Source: Whalleya microplaca (lineage: Eukaryota > Ascomycota > Sordariomycetes > Xylariales > Xylariaceae). Taken from it: a DNA stretch of 64,000 nucleotides. The DNA is taken from positions 186,001 through 250,000 of the forward strand of contig MU385751.1 in NCBI GenBank assembly GCA_022497155.1, written 5' to 3'. Both the position numbers and the translations under genes were made by a program. The number at the start of each line of letters is the position of its first letter. Position 1 is the first letter of the stretch. Under the pieces are notes generated by a model that worked only from the letters and a program-made list of their open reading frames with translations, did no database searches and was not told the origin of the DNA. Below are positions 12,570-23,937 of the stretch, piece after piece.

Positions 12570-13641
12570 CTTTTTACGGCGGAAAGAGGTTCAATGATGA
12601 CACCATGAATGACAATCGTGTAATCAATTCCAGGGCGGTTGGTTGAAACGGTGATGTTCTGATCCTTGCCGCTAATTTCATATACAGATTCTACGGATGA
12701 GAACGAAGGCGAGGAAGACGATGAAGACGATGAAGATGAAGGTTAAAAATGTAGGCCTGGATTTCACTCGTTTTATCAGATATCTAAACAGGTAGAGCAC
12801 ATTGGGCACGGAGCTTGGGAGCTTAGGAGCTTGAAATAGTTTATTAATAGACGGTAAAACTAGATTCACTAGATTCACTAGTTTTAGTCGTTGAATTGAC
12901 ATGATACCTAGCTACTCATAAAAAGCTTTGTGTTTTATAAACTTGCACGTTGCTTGTCATATTAGAAAATGTGGTTTGTTTTCAAAGTACTAATGTGCTC
13001 CATCAATACACTAGAGAGTTTACAGAATACATGTACTGCTAAGCTCTCTGTTTTCATCAAATGTCATTTTTCAGCCTTTCACACTTTGACCAATCAATGT
13101 CTGCATTCCTAGATACAAAGAATACATGATCTCTCAAGGGACTAGGTAAAGATAACAAGGTTCAATGTTGTGTCGGATTGGATTGCAGCCTGGCATTTGT
13201 GTACCAACTAATTGAAACGGTATGTAAAACTGGGGAGGAAGCTTCAGTCAACAGCGCTTCTGCCTGCTTCCTCCAGCAGCACTAGCCAGCATTAGAACCA
13301 GAAGTCACGCTTTGTCGCGCACTTCTGGCGTCGTTCGCTCCTTGCCGAGGCTCATGGGTTGCCTAGAGGAAGAGGCACAGTGCACTCAGTTCCCCAATTG
13401 AGAATTTTGTCAATATTTAATAAGTCGGCTTCGACTTCATCTAAGTTGACTGTTGTCACCTCCCATCCTCTCAATAACAACAACACAACCTCCTCCTTTC
13501 GTCTGTTTATATACATATGTATCCTCCGTAACCTTCACCACTCAAGCTTTCTGTGCAACTACTTCAATTCCTAGTGGGAAAGCTTAACCATCCCCAATTG
13601 GTCTTCTTTACCTTTAGGACGGAAGCTTTGTCATTGATACA
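12570..13641. other. Intergenic region upstream of the PARP gene
   Basis: No gene recognised. It includes a GA-rich stretch near 12700-12740 and, just upstream of 13642, a pyrimidine-rich segment with CAACAACACAACC-like sequence typical of fungal promoters. The reverse-strand frames here are short and featureless. Confidence 0.5.
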
Positions 13642-16351
13642 ATGCCACCAAGAAGGAAAGCTGCAGCAAAGGCTGCAAAGGGTGCACCTCCACCTCCGCC
13701 TTTGAATGGATGCATAATCGCTCTTAGCGGTACCTTCCCTGGCCGAACTCAAGCAACTATTGAGCGAGACTTCATGACTCTTCAGGGTGCATCGCTGGCC
13801 AAGTCAGTAACGGCCTCGACCACCCACCTTGTAGCCACAGAGGTGGACTATCATAAGCCTTCCACCAAGGTCAAAGCTGCACAGTCATACAATGTGCCCA
13901 TTGTCACATTCCAATGGCTTGAGGATTCGCACAACCAGATGACGCGGATGGATGAGAACGCGTATAGCCTTGATTCATCTCAGTCCCAGGAGGCCTCTCA
14001 GTCTCAGGCCTCTCAGCCCCAGGCATCTCGGACCAATGGTACTCGCAAGCGATCGGCTGCACAGACGCCTGCAGCTAATGGTGATGTTGATGATAACAAC
14101 TCCCAGTCTCAACCCAAGAAGAAAAGCAAGGCCTCAAAGGACAAGCTTCAAAAACAAGAAGCCAAGGACGCCAAGATTGCTGATGGCCAGATTGCGAAGT
14201 CCTTCGACGTCAGAATTCCTGTCGATGAGGGTGCTGGAGATCATTTTCCTAACTATGAGGTTTATATCGATGACAGTGGCGTCATTCACGATGCCTCTCT
14301 TAACCAGACCAACGCCACTAATAATAACAATAAGTTCTATCGTGTCCAAGTATGAGCCCCAACACTCTTCTAGATACACATGGCTTTACTCGTCATACTG
14401 TGCCTTTCAATCCGTTTGGTACCTCGCTGACTATCTTACAGTTACTTCGTTCTGTCAATGGTGACTACCGTACTTGGACCCGCTGGGGTCGAGTGGGAGA
14501 ACATGGCCAAACAAAGGTTCTTGGTGACGGAAGCCTAGGCAACGCTCTCCGTGAGTTCGATAGCAAGTTCAAGTCAAAGTCTGGCCTTGCGTGGTCCAAT
14601 CGTGCAGACCCTCCAAAGGCTGGGAAGTATGCTTTCATTGAGAGAAGCTACGAGCCCGACTCTGAAGATGAGGACGACAAAAAGGGCACAGATGGCGCCG
14701 TGATCAAGGATGAGCCCGAGGATGAGCCCGAATCAAAGTTATCTAAGCCGGTACAAGAGCTAATGCAGCTCATCTTTAATCAACAATATTTTGCTGCAAC
14801 TATGGCAGACCTGAACTACGATGCGGCTAAACTACCCCTAGGCAAACTAAGTAAAACCACTATCACCCGTGGTTTTCAGGCATTGAAAGACCTGTCAGAG
14901 CTCTTGAACGACCCATCCTTGGCAACGTCTCAATACGGGACCAGCTTCATTCAAGCAACGGAACAATTATCCAACCTCTTCTTTACAGTGATCCCACATG
15001 GTATGTATAAGTACCTGTCATTTTCAAACCCCAGACCTTAGTCTTGAAAGATCTTTCGAGTTGCATCATCTACAGTTACTAACTTGTAGTAGTAAGTGCG
15101 ATGGATCTTTCGCTCCTTTTCCGACCCGGCCTGCACCTGGGGAAATGTGCCACAGGATTTTCTTCTTCCGTTTTCTTTTTTGTGTTTGTCTTGGTGGAAA
15201 AGCGAGCTTTGGGAACTAACACGGCGTGCTTTGATACACTAGGCGTTCGGCCGCAACAAGCCACCTGTCATCCGCGACTCGACTATGCTCAAGAAGGAAA
15301 TAGAGCTTCTGGAAAGCTTAGGAGATATGAAGGATGCCTCGTTGGTGATGAAGAGCGAGCAGAAGGAGGTCGTCAATATGCTTGATCGACATTTCCAAGG
15401 CCTGGGGATGAGGGAGATGACTCCGCTCAGCAAAAACAGTCAGGAATTCATCCAGCTAACAAATTATTTGTTGGACACACGAGGGGCAACTCATAATGCC
15501 AACTATCAGGTCTCGCAAATCTTTAGAATCGAACGACAAGGAGAAATTGAGCGTTTCGAGGCCAATCATCGGCTATCTCGAGATAGACGACTCCTGTGGC
15601 ACGGCTCTCGTTGCACTAATTTTGGTGGCATTCTGAGCCAAGGTCTGCGTATTGCACCCCCTGAAGCTCCTGCAACGGGTTACATGTTCGGAAAGGGCAT
15701 CTATCTGGCTGATATGTCAAGTAAAGTGAGTGAGGCATGCTTCAAGTTACATGGGAAGAAAGCATTAACATGTTGTCTAGTCTGCCAACTACTGCTGGCC
15801 CCATATCAGTAACGGACAGTAAGTTCTTAGAGACTCGCTTCATTCCTCTTTTTAGTCTATTTTGTGTCTCTGTCTATTTACCTTTGCTCTATACCTGATA
15901 TCTAGAAGGGGCGCTGTCGGAATTAGTCTCGGCATTTTCTATATGCTTCAAGAGTGCCGTTTACTGACTTTCATTGACGAACAGTGCGTTGCTCCTTCTT
16001 TGTGAAGCGGAGCTTGGTGATCCAATGCAAGAGCTTACCGATGCGTCGTATAGCGCTGCAGAGGACGCCAAATCCAAGGGAATGTTATCAACTTGGGGTC
16101 AGGGGTCGACGGGTCCTACTCGATGGAAAGACGCAGAATGCGTTCACCCATCACTGAAGGGCGTTAAAATTGTAAGTCAATTTCAATCGAATCATTGGCT
16201 TCCGCAACTAACCGCATTAATCCTATAGCCAGATACCAGCGTGAAGCCCGGCGCTACAGGTATTCCATCTATGGGTCTGTTGTATAACGAGTACATCTGC
16301 TACGATATTTCCCAAGTGCGTCTCCGATACCTGCTTCGAGTCAGAATGTAG
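13642..16351 (+). CDS. Nuclear poly(ADP-ribose) polymerase (BRCT-WGR-PRD-PARP)
   Basis: Attaches ADP-ribose chains from NAD+ to proteins, mainly in DNA damage signalling in the nucleus. Model: 13642-14349, 14442-14999, 15243-15725, 15781-15818, 15985-16171, 16229-16351, giving 698 residues. Order: a basic Lys/Ala-rich N-terminus, a BRCT domain (about 22-105), a Ser/Gln- and Lys-rich linker likely holding the nuclear signal, a WGR domain (about 215-290, with WTRWGRVGEHGQ), the helical regulatory domain (about 330-480), and the catalytic domain. The H-Y-E triad is present as His542 (LLWHGSR), Tyr576 (GKGIYLADM) and Glu679 (YNEYICYD). The domain order matches the single PARP of filamentous ascomycetes, such as Aspergillus prpA. 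Intron two (15000-15242) is abnormal and is described separately. Confidence 0.93.
15000..15242 (+). other. Complex PARP intron: nested twin intron or 2-nt micro-exon
   Basis: The protein must run from ...VIPH (codon ending 14999) to AFGRNKPP (codon starting 15243), but the obvious donor GTATGT starts at 15001, one base out of phase. Within the gap, 15001-15089 is itself a good intron (GTATGT, branch TTACTAAC, acceptor TAG). A second strong donor, GTAAGT, follows at 15092, and a second branch ACTAAC precedes the acceptor TAG at 15240-15242. Either 15001-15089 sits between the first and second base of the outer donor, as in a spliceosomal twin intron, or bases 15090-15091 form a two-base exon that adds one Val. 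Confidence 0.6.
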
Positions 16352-17195
16352 GATATTCCAACTCAGTAATCTGCTATAATGTATTATTATGCAGAACGGA
16401 CAGACCGCACAAGCTTCTTGAAAACGCTCAGTCCGGCTACTCCACCACCAGGGCTAACGTAAGCCGAGTATCTAAACATCTATGGACTACTTAAGCTTCC
16501 AAAGCTACTCACCAGATCTCTCAGATAGGCGCTATCTTTTGCTGTGAGCGCAGGCTTCTAGAACTATTTGAATTGCTTATTGAGACATATTAGGACGGCA
16601 GCATTCTTAGAGAGAGATCAAATTATTACATCCGTAATGTATAGCATTTCATGGTGTCGTTGCTTATATGTGATTGCAAGTAGTTATAAGCGAATACAGA
16701 CAACACCTTGATACACGTCTCCTAACAGTTGTCGCATATCAGGATAGCATATAGCCATTAATATTCACTCTACAAAGTGTGGGGTGCCTCTTGTACTATA
16801 TGACAGTAGATAGCCTGTCTGTCGAATCTGCAAGCATCATACACTCAAGAGTTTCTACTGTTAGCTACATAGCCATTAGTCACTCGTATTAGCTCCTCAT
16901 GTAATTATGGGGTTTTGGTTCTGGCAATATCCTTCTCACCTCTCACCACTTTCAATACTAGCATACCCCCTCAACAGACTTTCTTGAAGCAACAAGCAAT
17001 TACCTGGAAGTTTCTAGAAAGTCCAATCGCCTCTTTCAATTTCAACAATATTCGAGTGTCGCTTTCATTCACTATCTCGTGACAGTACCAGGAGCTATTG
17101 GTTCTGTAATCAAGTTGGCGCACCCTTGCTTAATATCCATTTGGAATAAGTATCATTAGTCTATAAAGTGTGGTTGATATTTAAAAAGATTATGT
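16352..17195. other. Intergenic region between convergent genes
   Basis: Follows the PARP stop and precedes the stop of the reverse-strand hydrolase, so it holds the two 3' ends. No gene, repeat or RNA recognised. Confidence 0.5.
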
Positions 17196-18500
17196 CTAGC
17201 TCTGTACATTTTTGTCGAAGAAGTCTAGGATTGATGAGTACGTCGTAGGCCATGAATATTCCTGTCCCCTGTCAGTATTGTCTGTGTATGACTTCACTTC
17301 CAACGAAGAACACTTACAAGATTTAGGCCATGTCCGGCGCCAGGGACAATGACAGTCTCGAAGTCAGTCGTATTGGGGAAATACTGCTTCGACGCGGATG
17401 GAATCGATGGCTCAGACGCGAGGCAGTTGCCTCCACAGAATGGGACATCGCGTTCTATGTTAGCGAGGGTGTTAGCACCGGTTTCTTTCTCTCCACACAG
17501 TTGAACGCAATTATTCCCACTCACCTCCTGTGATGACTAGCACGGGTCCCTCAAATGGATTCACGGCCGACGCCGGGGCCCCTAGCGTCAACAGCTCACC
17601 AACAGTGACCGGCTTTCCCGTCGTATACGCCACGTCCAGGATATCCGGGTCGAACTGGCCAGGGGCGAAGAAGTTCGTCTGCACAGCGGAAATACTGCCC
17701 GAAGCCAGATAACCATGCGGGTACGTGACCAGCGAGGGCACCCCATTCGCCATGACGAAGTCGCCGCCCAGCTCGAAGTACGGCACGAACTCGGAGCGCT
17801 GGCTGAACCCCGTGAGCGCAATGCCGTCCGAGGCCCCCGGGTCCGCGGCCGTGAGCCCGTACGTCTGGATCGAGCCGAACGAGTGTCCGACGTGCACGAT
17901 CTTGTCGAACCTGGCCGCGATCCCGGGGACCTGCGCGTCGCGCAGGCTCGCCGTCAGCTGCTTCAGCGCCGCGATCTCCAGCCAGGCCTGGATGTCGTTG
18001 ACGGGGTCGGCGCCGGGCTGGAACGACTCGGCGATGCCGAGCCGGTCGAACGCGAAGGTGCTGTACCCGCGCGCCGTCGCCGCCGCCGCGTAGCTGTAGT
18101 TGTAGGCGTGCGCCGACAGGTCCCAGTACGAGCGGTCGAAGCCGATCCCGTGCGTCAGCACCTGCAGCACGTGCCCGGGGCCCGCGTCCGGCTCGCAGTA
18201 CGTCGCCGCGATCGCGTAGGTGCCGCTCACGGTCGCGAACGCCGTCGCTGAGGCCGAGGCGCTCGAGTTGCTGCTGCTGTTGCTGTTGGCGCCGGAGAGT
18301 ACCGAGGCGCTGTAGTTGGTGCCTGGGCGCGAGAAGTCCAGGATGAAGTCCGTCACCTGGATGTTGGTGGACGGCGCCTGCATCGTGAAGTTGCCGTTCT
18401 GCGAGGAGATGGAGATCGGGACGGTCAGGTTCTGGCAGTGCCGTGCCGTGACTGCGGTTGCGAAGCCCGCGAGGAGCGTGGCGAGAGTTCCCTTGGCCAT
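17196..18500 (-). CDS. Secreted alpha/beta-hydrolase fold protein
   Basis: Predicted secreted serine hydrolase of unknown substrate. Model on the minus strand: 18500-17525, 17454-17318, 17261-17196, giving 392 residues. A signal peptide (about 1-19, ending AVTA) is followed by a region with several N-glycosylation sites and a Ser/Asn run. The nucleophile elbow is GHSFG with Ser207, and the catalytic His is in GAGHGLNL near the C-terminus. A CGGNC segment at the exon 1/2 join is typical of this fungal family. Introns of 70 and 56 nt have GTGAGT and GTAAGT donors and keep frame. Exon 1 is strongly GC-rich. I cannot tell esterase, lipase or epoxide hydrolase apart from sequence. Confidence 0.85.
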
Positions 18501-20848
18501 TGTGGTGGTTCTTCTTGTGGTGGTGGGTTTGCCCTTGCCAGTTGATATGGACCACTTTGCCGTTGATGAGCCTACATGTCGCCTATTCTAATGGGCTTCA
18601 CCCAACTCTTATATATACCTCTCATGCATGTGTAACACCCTCAAATTCCAAATACATGCAACGGCTCCCAAGCTATGACCAGCCCATGATGACATCTTCT
18701 GTGGTGTAGCGTGGGCTACCGTCAGCATGTCATTATTAGCCATGCAGCGCGGATATGCGGCGTATGAATAATGTCAGCAGGAATAAGGATAGATTGTCCA
18801 CGTGTAGGGGTGAGGATCCGTGAGATTGGATACTGGAGGACTAGCCTCGCAGGCGACCCACGCAATAAATCAATAAAACTACCATGGCTCTCTGCAAGCC
18901 GTCCAGATCAACCAACACCTCTACCGATTGAAGCTTCTTTTCGGTAGCCAAGTACAACATCTAAAGCTCTATCTTGAAATATATTTGTCTTTATCTTAGT
19001 TGCGTTTGAGGCCTTTTAATCCTGGTACGACTATACCCCGTTAATAGGATCAAATCGAGCTATGATATTTCACAGTCTTATTGCCTATGCGAGCGGATAG
19101 TAGCCTGCTCCCGGTATTCGGGATCACGGAAAGTGCCAGAGGCGATCCACGCTGTGCCGCTTATTCATCTGGGTAGCGCCGGGGTAGTCGTCCAGCCCCA
19201 TGGGTTCTTCCAAATACTGGTGATAGTAGCCAATATCTGGAGTTGGAATTGGCAGTATGTCGTTGGACGTTATTTGTCATGATTCAGTCCCGGAAAGTTA
19301 CGTCAGCCCTGTCGTTAAACCTTATGCCACTGAGCCGCACACTAGTGCAGTAGATGTATGTACTTTGTACACTAGGTCAGCACAGTCTCAAGCGTGTGAT
19401 AACTGACCTGACCTGACCGACATACTGCTCTCTGAGAGAGTTATGATGAGAGGGGTTGAATTGTTCGACATGGTTCGAGGCATCCACTGCCCTGCCCCCA
19501 GCATCTATATGCACTATTACCTCTGCAATCTACATAGATCTGATGAGCATAGACGGTATAAGGATAGAATGACAGATATTGCCATCTCGGTTGCGTATTT
19601 TACCTTATAAGGACAATTTGTCATCATGTTATTCCCTATGGATACATTGTGGATCCTATACTTGTACGACATTGAGGTCTGTTGACTCGAATAAGTTCGG
19701 TGAGAGCTTCGGCATCAAGTTCTCAACGAATGCGTGGAATTTCCAATTCGTTGAGAATGTGAGTTATGGCTTGCTCTTCATCGGTATCAAAAGGGACTAG
19801 GTGAGTAATGAGCAGGTAAAGAACTTGTGCAAATTTGGGCTGCTCTCAGCTATCACGCTGTTCGTCCGGGAATAGCGTCAGGTTCTTGATGTCAGGACAA
19901 GGATTTTAAGGATTCTTTGGCAGGGGCTGTATAGAATGCATCGGTTGATGATGTCTAGGGAGTATAAATTACAAGTGTTATAAAGTAAGCCTTGGCTACA
20001 GTAGTCTATTGAATCCAGTTCACAAATAAGATCTAGGATATCTATAGTGACAAGGCTGTGCGATTATCGTAAGTTTCCAACCAATCCGAAGCTTCATCTT
20101 ATCGGCCGTTACTCAGCCGTTACGGATGAGGCCATTCCGCATGGGAGCAAACCCACCATGTAAGGATATAAAGGCTGTAATTCATCATGACTGCGCTCTC
20201 AGAAAGTAAGCCTTACTTAGAAGAAGTTTCGATTCATAAACGACAACATTGAAATTCAAAACGAAAATATACTTGCTCCTTTTTTTAGTCAGCATCGCAC
20301 TCACAATGTCGAGCTTGACTTACAGAAGACACCTCATGCTAACGGACGCCGATAGACTATGGGCATTCGAGCCGATTCTACGATAGATAATAGATTTATT
20401 ATCAACCTAGTCATTTGAACATCGACTGACGGCTTTAGACTGTGCATCCCGGTAAGTCTATGAGATATTCAGTCCAAGACATACAACCCCTATTTATCCG
20501 TTTGGTCGAGTGTGAACTATATAGGTTGGCAGCCACTTAAAATGCGCGGGGAATGATCGTGACGAGGACAGAGACATTGTTCATGACAATCACGATGGTC
20601 ACATCGGATTCAAGGTGTAAACTTCGAATACAGTGTGGTTGCCATGCTTCAGGGGTACGGTCGGGGGAGTGTAGCTGACTAAACAACCCTTACCCACCAC
20701 CATACCTAGCAACAGTCACAGCCTCATGCACCTAATTCCTCACAACAACAAAGCTCCCTTGCACACCATGATGATAGCTTCATATTGATAAACAGAGGCC
20801 CTATTGTAACTTTTCTCTACACGGAGCCTGAAGCTCCGCAAACACTGG
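18501..20848. other. Gene-free region upstream of the hydrolase
   Basis: About 2.3 kb with only short unconvincing frames, for example 19579-19800. It contains the probable hydrolase promoter in its first 150 bases. Nothing else recognised. Confidence 0.5.
18608..18617 (-). promoter_or_regulatory. TATA-like box of the secreted hydrolase gene
   Basis: The minus strand reads TATATATAAG about 110 bases upstream of the hydrolase ATG at 18500, a usual place for a fungal TATA box. No binding data. Confidence 0.4.
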
Positions 20849-21023
20849 CAGTGTTTCCATCAATTCAAGTCCAGAAACTTGACTCAAGCCAAATGAAGTC
20901 AATTTAGCTGAACACTGACCTGAATTGGCGATTCACAATTTGACTTGACCCAAGTCACGAAAAGTACACGATTGAGTCAATTCAGATCAAGTCAAGTAAT
21001 AACTTGAAATGGTGGAAACGCTG
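20849..21023. mobile_element. MITE-like element with hAT-type inverted ends
   Basis: A 175-bp element whose ends are inverted repeats. The left end begins CAGTGTTTCCATCAATTC, and the right end reads on the reverse strand CAGCGTTTCCACCATTTC, with about 3 mismatches in 22. The interior repeats CAAGTC/GACTTG words and has no coding capacity. CAG-starting termini of this kind are common in hAT transposons, so this is probably a non-autonomous hAT derivative. No 8-bp target duplication is visible, although the outer bases CACTGG and CCAGTG are also inverted. Confidence 0.5.
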
Positions 21024-22671
21024 CGCATACCAGTGTTCAGTTTCTCTTTTTATAGATGCTGGAGGCTACGGGGACATGATTAGAGTAGAAGTTGAAAGCT
21101 ATATTTCTGAGGAACGAGGTACCAGCTCACGGCGATCATCCAATACTTGTTCATTCCCCAAAATGTGTTTAAGGAGTTATCTTATGCTGTGCAAGCTTGT
21201 GCATAGCAATAGTCTGTTGGTCGGCCAAATATTCCCACATTACTATCACGTCTTTCCCGACGTTCAATCGTCATTTTCATGCTGCTCACCGTGTAGGAGA
21301 GAGATACAGTGAGCATGGGCCAAACAAGCAGACGCAAATGAAGAAGTTGTAAACTAACAGCAGTTGATAATTCAAACAGCTCGTCAAATTCCGATGGGAT
21401 CAAGTTACCGTTTGGAAGCAATTCAAACACGTTGGAGCCTGAGTCTAAAGTTCGGTGCACAAGAAGAAGTTCAAGAATGCATTGTTCGAAAAGCAGAGGA
21501 GCGATGACTCAAAGGCCAGACAAGAGAATGAGGAGGAAAGTAAAGTAGTTGGACAGAGAGGTTGGCATTATTACATAAGGGATGTCGACTAAGATTGATT
21601 GATATACATGCCTAGGTACCTACTGGCCAAGACCGGGCTGCTGGTTTAGTAATCGGTCGAGGTGTTGTTCTTGCATGCGCTGACGCACTGATTGACTGAT
21701 AAGACACCTCGTACTACTGGTTTATTTGGACCCGGCACTTCGAAAGGCCCAGACTTTACAAATATATATATGCAACCAAGGTTCCTTTGACGACCTGGAC
21801 CAACGTGATTGGACCCGGGGGCTACGTAAACGAGGTTTGCCATGAAAGAGTTATATAAATGTCACCGATGTTGGAAGTATGCCTTGATCATGAACGACGC
21901 ATGGCTAAAAGAGAACAGCGGTTCGTCGACTAACCACAAACATTGTTAGGCACTAGTAGAACAGGAGAAAGACATAAACACAATATTACATAATATTAAT
22001 AATAGAATCTGAGTTCCATATATATGGTGTTGTTTATGTTTGATATTGTGTTATTTTTTCTCTGCTAAATAAGTTGAATAAAAGAAGTATACGTACTCAA
22101 GTACTGACATCAATATATTGAGACCGCCGAGCCGGTAGCCGTTAAGTACAATGGCGATTAGTCATGTCTGAGCCGGAGCCGCTAACCGTTGGCTGGATTT
22201 GGACCGTTTGGTTGGTGAGCCCTATTAGCGGATGTCTTATTTCTCATGCCGCCTCGAAATGACGAATTCGGAGCCGGTGACAACTTACAATAATCATGAT
22301 GACAAACAACCTCAGAAATCCATTGTACGCAAGTGCATAGCGGTGTGATATCACCTGGGGTGGAGGGATTTTTTTTTCATTCATATAACAATGATAGATT
22401 CAAGGTTTTGCTCTATCTTATTTTAATTCACTTCTCATACCCAGTCCCATATAAAAAGGCTTATCATTAGTGAAGCGGTGCCGAATTCATTCCTTCATCG
22501 GGCAAGCCCAAATCAGAGCTACATAAACCTAAAGAAACTAATACCGGCCAGCCTCTACACCACTTTACTACGTGACAGTCATAGACCTCTTACCCGAAAG
22601 TCACTCAATAGACTACATATCTTCCTGTCACATTAGACCCCTTGAGCTCTGCATTGATTCGTCTGGCAACC
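21024..22671. other. Gene-free region upstream of cystathionine gamma-lyase
   Basis: No supported gene. Frames at 21004-21312 and 21182-21460 overlap the repeat edge and resemble nothing. Near 22120-22200 a GAGCCGG...GCCG(T/C)TAA word occurs twice, perhaps a transposon scrap. The last 250 bases are the promoter and leader of the downstream gene. Confidence 0.45.
22450..22457 (+). promoter_or_regulatory. TATA-like box upstream of cystathionine gamma-lyase
   Basis: TATAAAAA lies 222 bases before the ATG at 22672 and is followed by a pyrimidine- and CA-rich leader. The position suits a fungal core promoter. No recognisable sulphur-regulator (CYS3/Met4-type) site was found. Confidence 0.35.
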
Positions 22672-23937
22672 ATGACGGTCCCTATTGAGCACTCCATTGA
22701 TACGCCTCCTCGCCCGGCGTCTCCCACCCATGGCTTCGGCACTCGGGCGGTTCACGCCGGTGCTCCCCACGACCCCACCACTGGCGCCGTCATCGAGCCC
22801 ATTTCACTGTCTACGACGTTTGAGCAGACGTCGGTGGGAAAGCCCGTTGGTCTGTACGAGTACTCCCGCAGCTCGAATCCCAACCGAGATAACTTCGAGA
22901 AGGCCGTCGCGTCGCTGGAGCATGCGAAGTACGCGCTGGCGTTCGGCAGCGGCAGTGCCGCGACGGCCACCATCCTCCAGAGCCTGCCGCCCGGCTCCCA
23001 CGTCATCAGCGTGAGCGACGTCTACGGCGGCACGCACCGATACTTCACGCGCGTCGCGAAGGCGCACGGCGTGACCGTCACCTTCACGCCGCAGATCGAG
23101 GTCGACATCGCCGAGCACATACGCGACAACACCAAGCTGGTGTGGATCGAGTCGCCGAGCAACCCGACGCTGCGCCTCGTGGACGTGCGGGCCGTGTCGT
23201 CGGCCGCGCACGCGCGCGGCGTCGCCGTGGTCGTCGACAACACGTTCCTGAGCCCGTACGTGCAGAACCCGCTGGACCACGGCGCCGACATCGTCGTGCA
23301 CAGCGTGACCAAGTACATCAACGGCCACAGCGACGTGGTCATGGGGCTGGCGGCCTTCAACTCCGACGAGCTGCGCGAGCGCCTCGCCTTCCTGCAGAAC
23401 GCCGGCGGCGCCGTGCCCTCCGCCTTCGACTGCTGGCTGGCGCACCGCGGCGTCAAGACGCTGCACCTGCGCGTAAGGCAGTCAAGCGCGAACGCGACGG
23501 CGGTCGCGCACGCCCTCGAGGCCAGCCCCCACGTCGTCGCCGTCAATTACCCCGGCCTGGACTCGCACCCGCACCGCGACATCGCCAAGCGGCAGCACCG
23601 CGACGGTATGGGCGGCGGCATGCTCTCGTTTCGGATTAAAGGCGGTAGGGCCGCCGCCGAGCGCTTCTGCCAGCTGACCAAGATCTACACGCTGGCGGAG
23701 AGTCTCGGTGGTATTGAGAGCCTGGTCGAGCTGCCCAGCGCCATGACGCACGCGGGCATTCCCCAGGACCAGCGTGAGGCTGTTGGCGTCTTCGACGATC
23801 TCGTGCGCATAAGTAGCGGCATCGAGGAGCCGGAGGATCTGGTGCGAGACGTGCAGCAGGCGTTAGAGAAGGCGGTGCTAGAGGTGCATTCATCCAATAA
23901 CGGTGTTAATGGGGCCGCGAATGGGCATCAGGCATGA
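22672..23937 (+). CDS. CYS3: Cystathionine gamma-lyase
   Basis: Splits cystathionine into cysteine, ammonia and 2-oxobutyrate, the last step of reverse transsulfuration, in the cytosol. One uninterrupted exon of 421 residues, the usual length. It closely follows yeast Cys3, with the motifs PISLSTTF, YEYSRSSNPNR, DVYGGTHRYF, VVDNTFLSPY, and the pyridoxal-phosphate lysine Lys214 in HSVTKYINGHSD. The C-terminal LAESLGGIESL and GIEEPEDL are also typical. The ATG at 22672 has a good ACC context, and the ten upstream in-frame codons start from TTG, so I reject them. The middle of the gene is strongly GC-rich. Beta-lyase is less likely, because the overall match is to the gamma-lyase branch. Confidence 0.93.
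   Translation: MTVPIEHSIDTPPRPASPTHGFGTRAVHAGAPHDPTTGAVIEPISLSTTFEQTSVGKPVGLYEYSRSSNPNRDNFEKAVASLEHAKYALAFGSGSAATATILQSLPPGSHVISVSDVYGGTHRYFTRVAKAHGVTVTFTPQIEVDIAEHIRDNTKLVWIESPSNPTLRLVDVRAVSSAAHARGVAVVVDNTFLSPYVQNPLDHGADIVVHSVTKYINGHSDVVMGLAAFNSDELRERLAFLQNAGGAVPSAFDCWLAHRGVKTLHLRVRQSSANATAVAHALEASPHVVAVNYPGLDSHPHRDIAKRQHRDGMGGGMLSFRIKGGRAAAERFCQLTKIYTLAESLGGIESLVELPSAMTHAGIPQDQREAVGVFDDLVRISSGIEEPEDLVRDVQQALEKAVLEVHSSNNGVNGAANGHQA

Noticed and set aside
17596..18555. Long frame overlapping the secreted hydrolase in another frame
   Set aside because: High GC removes stops from alternative frames. The hydrolase frame has a signal peptide and GHSFG, and this one is Arg/Gly noise.
22804..23466. 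Long antisense frames inside CYS3
   Set aside because: Shadows of a GC-rich coding region.
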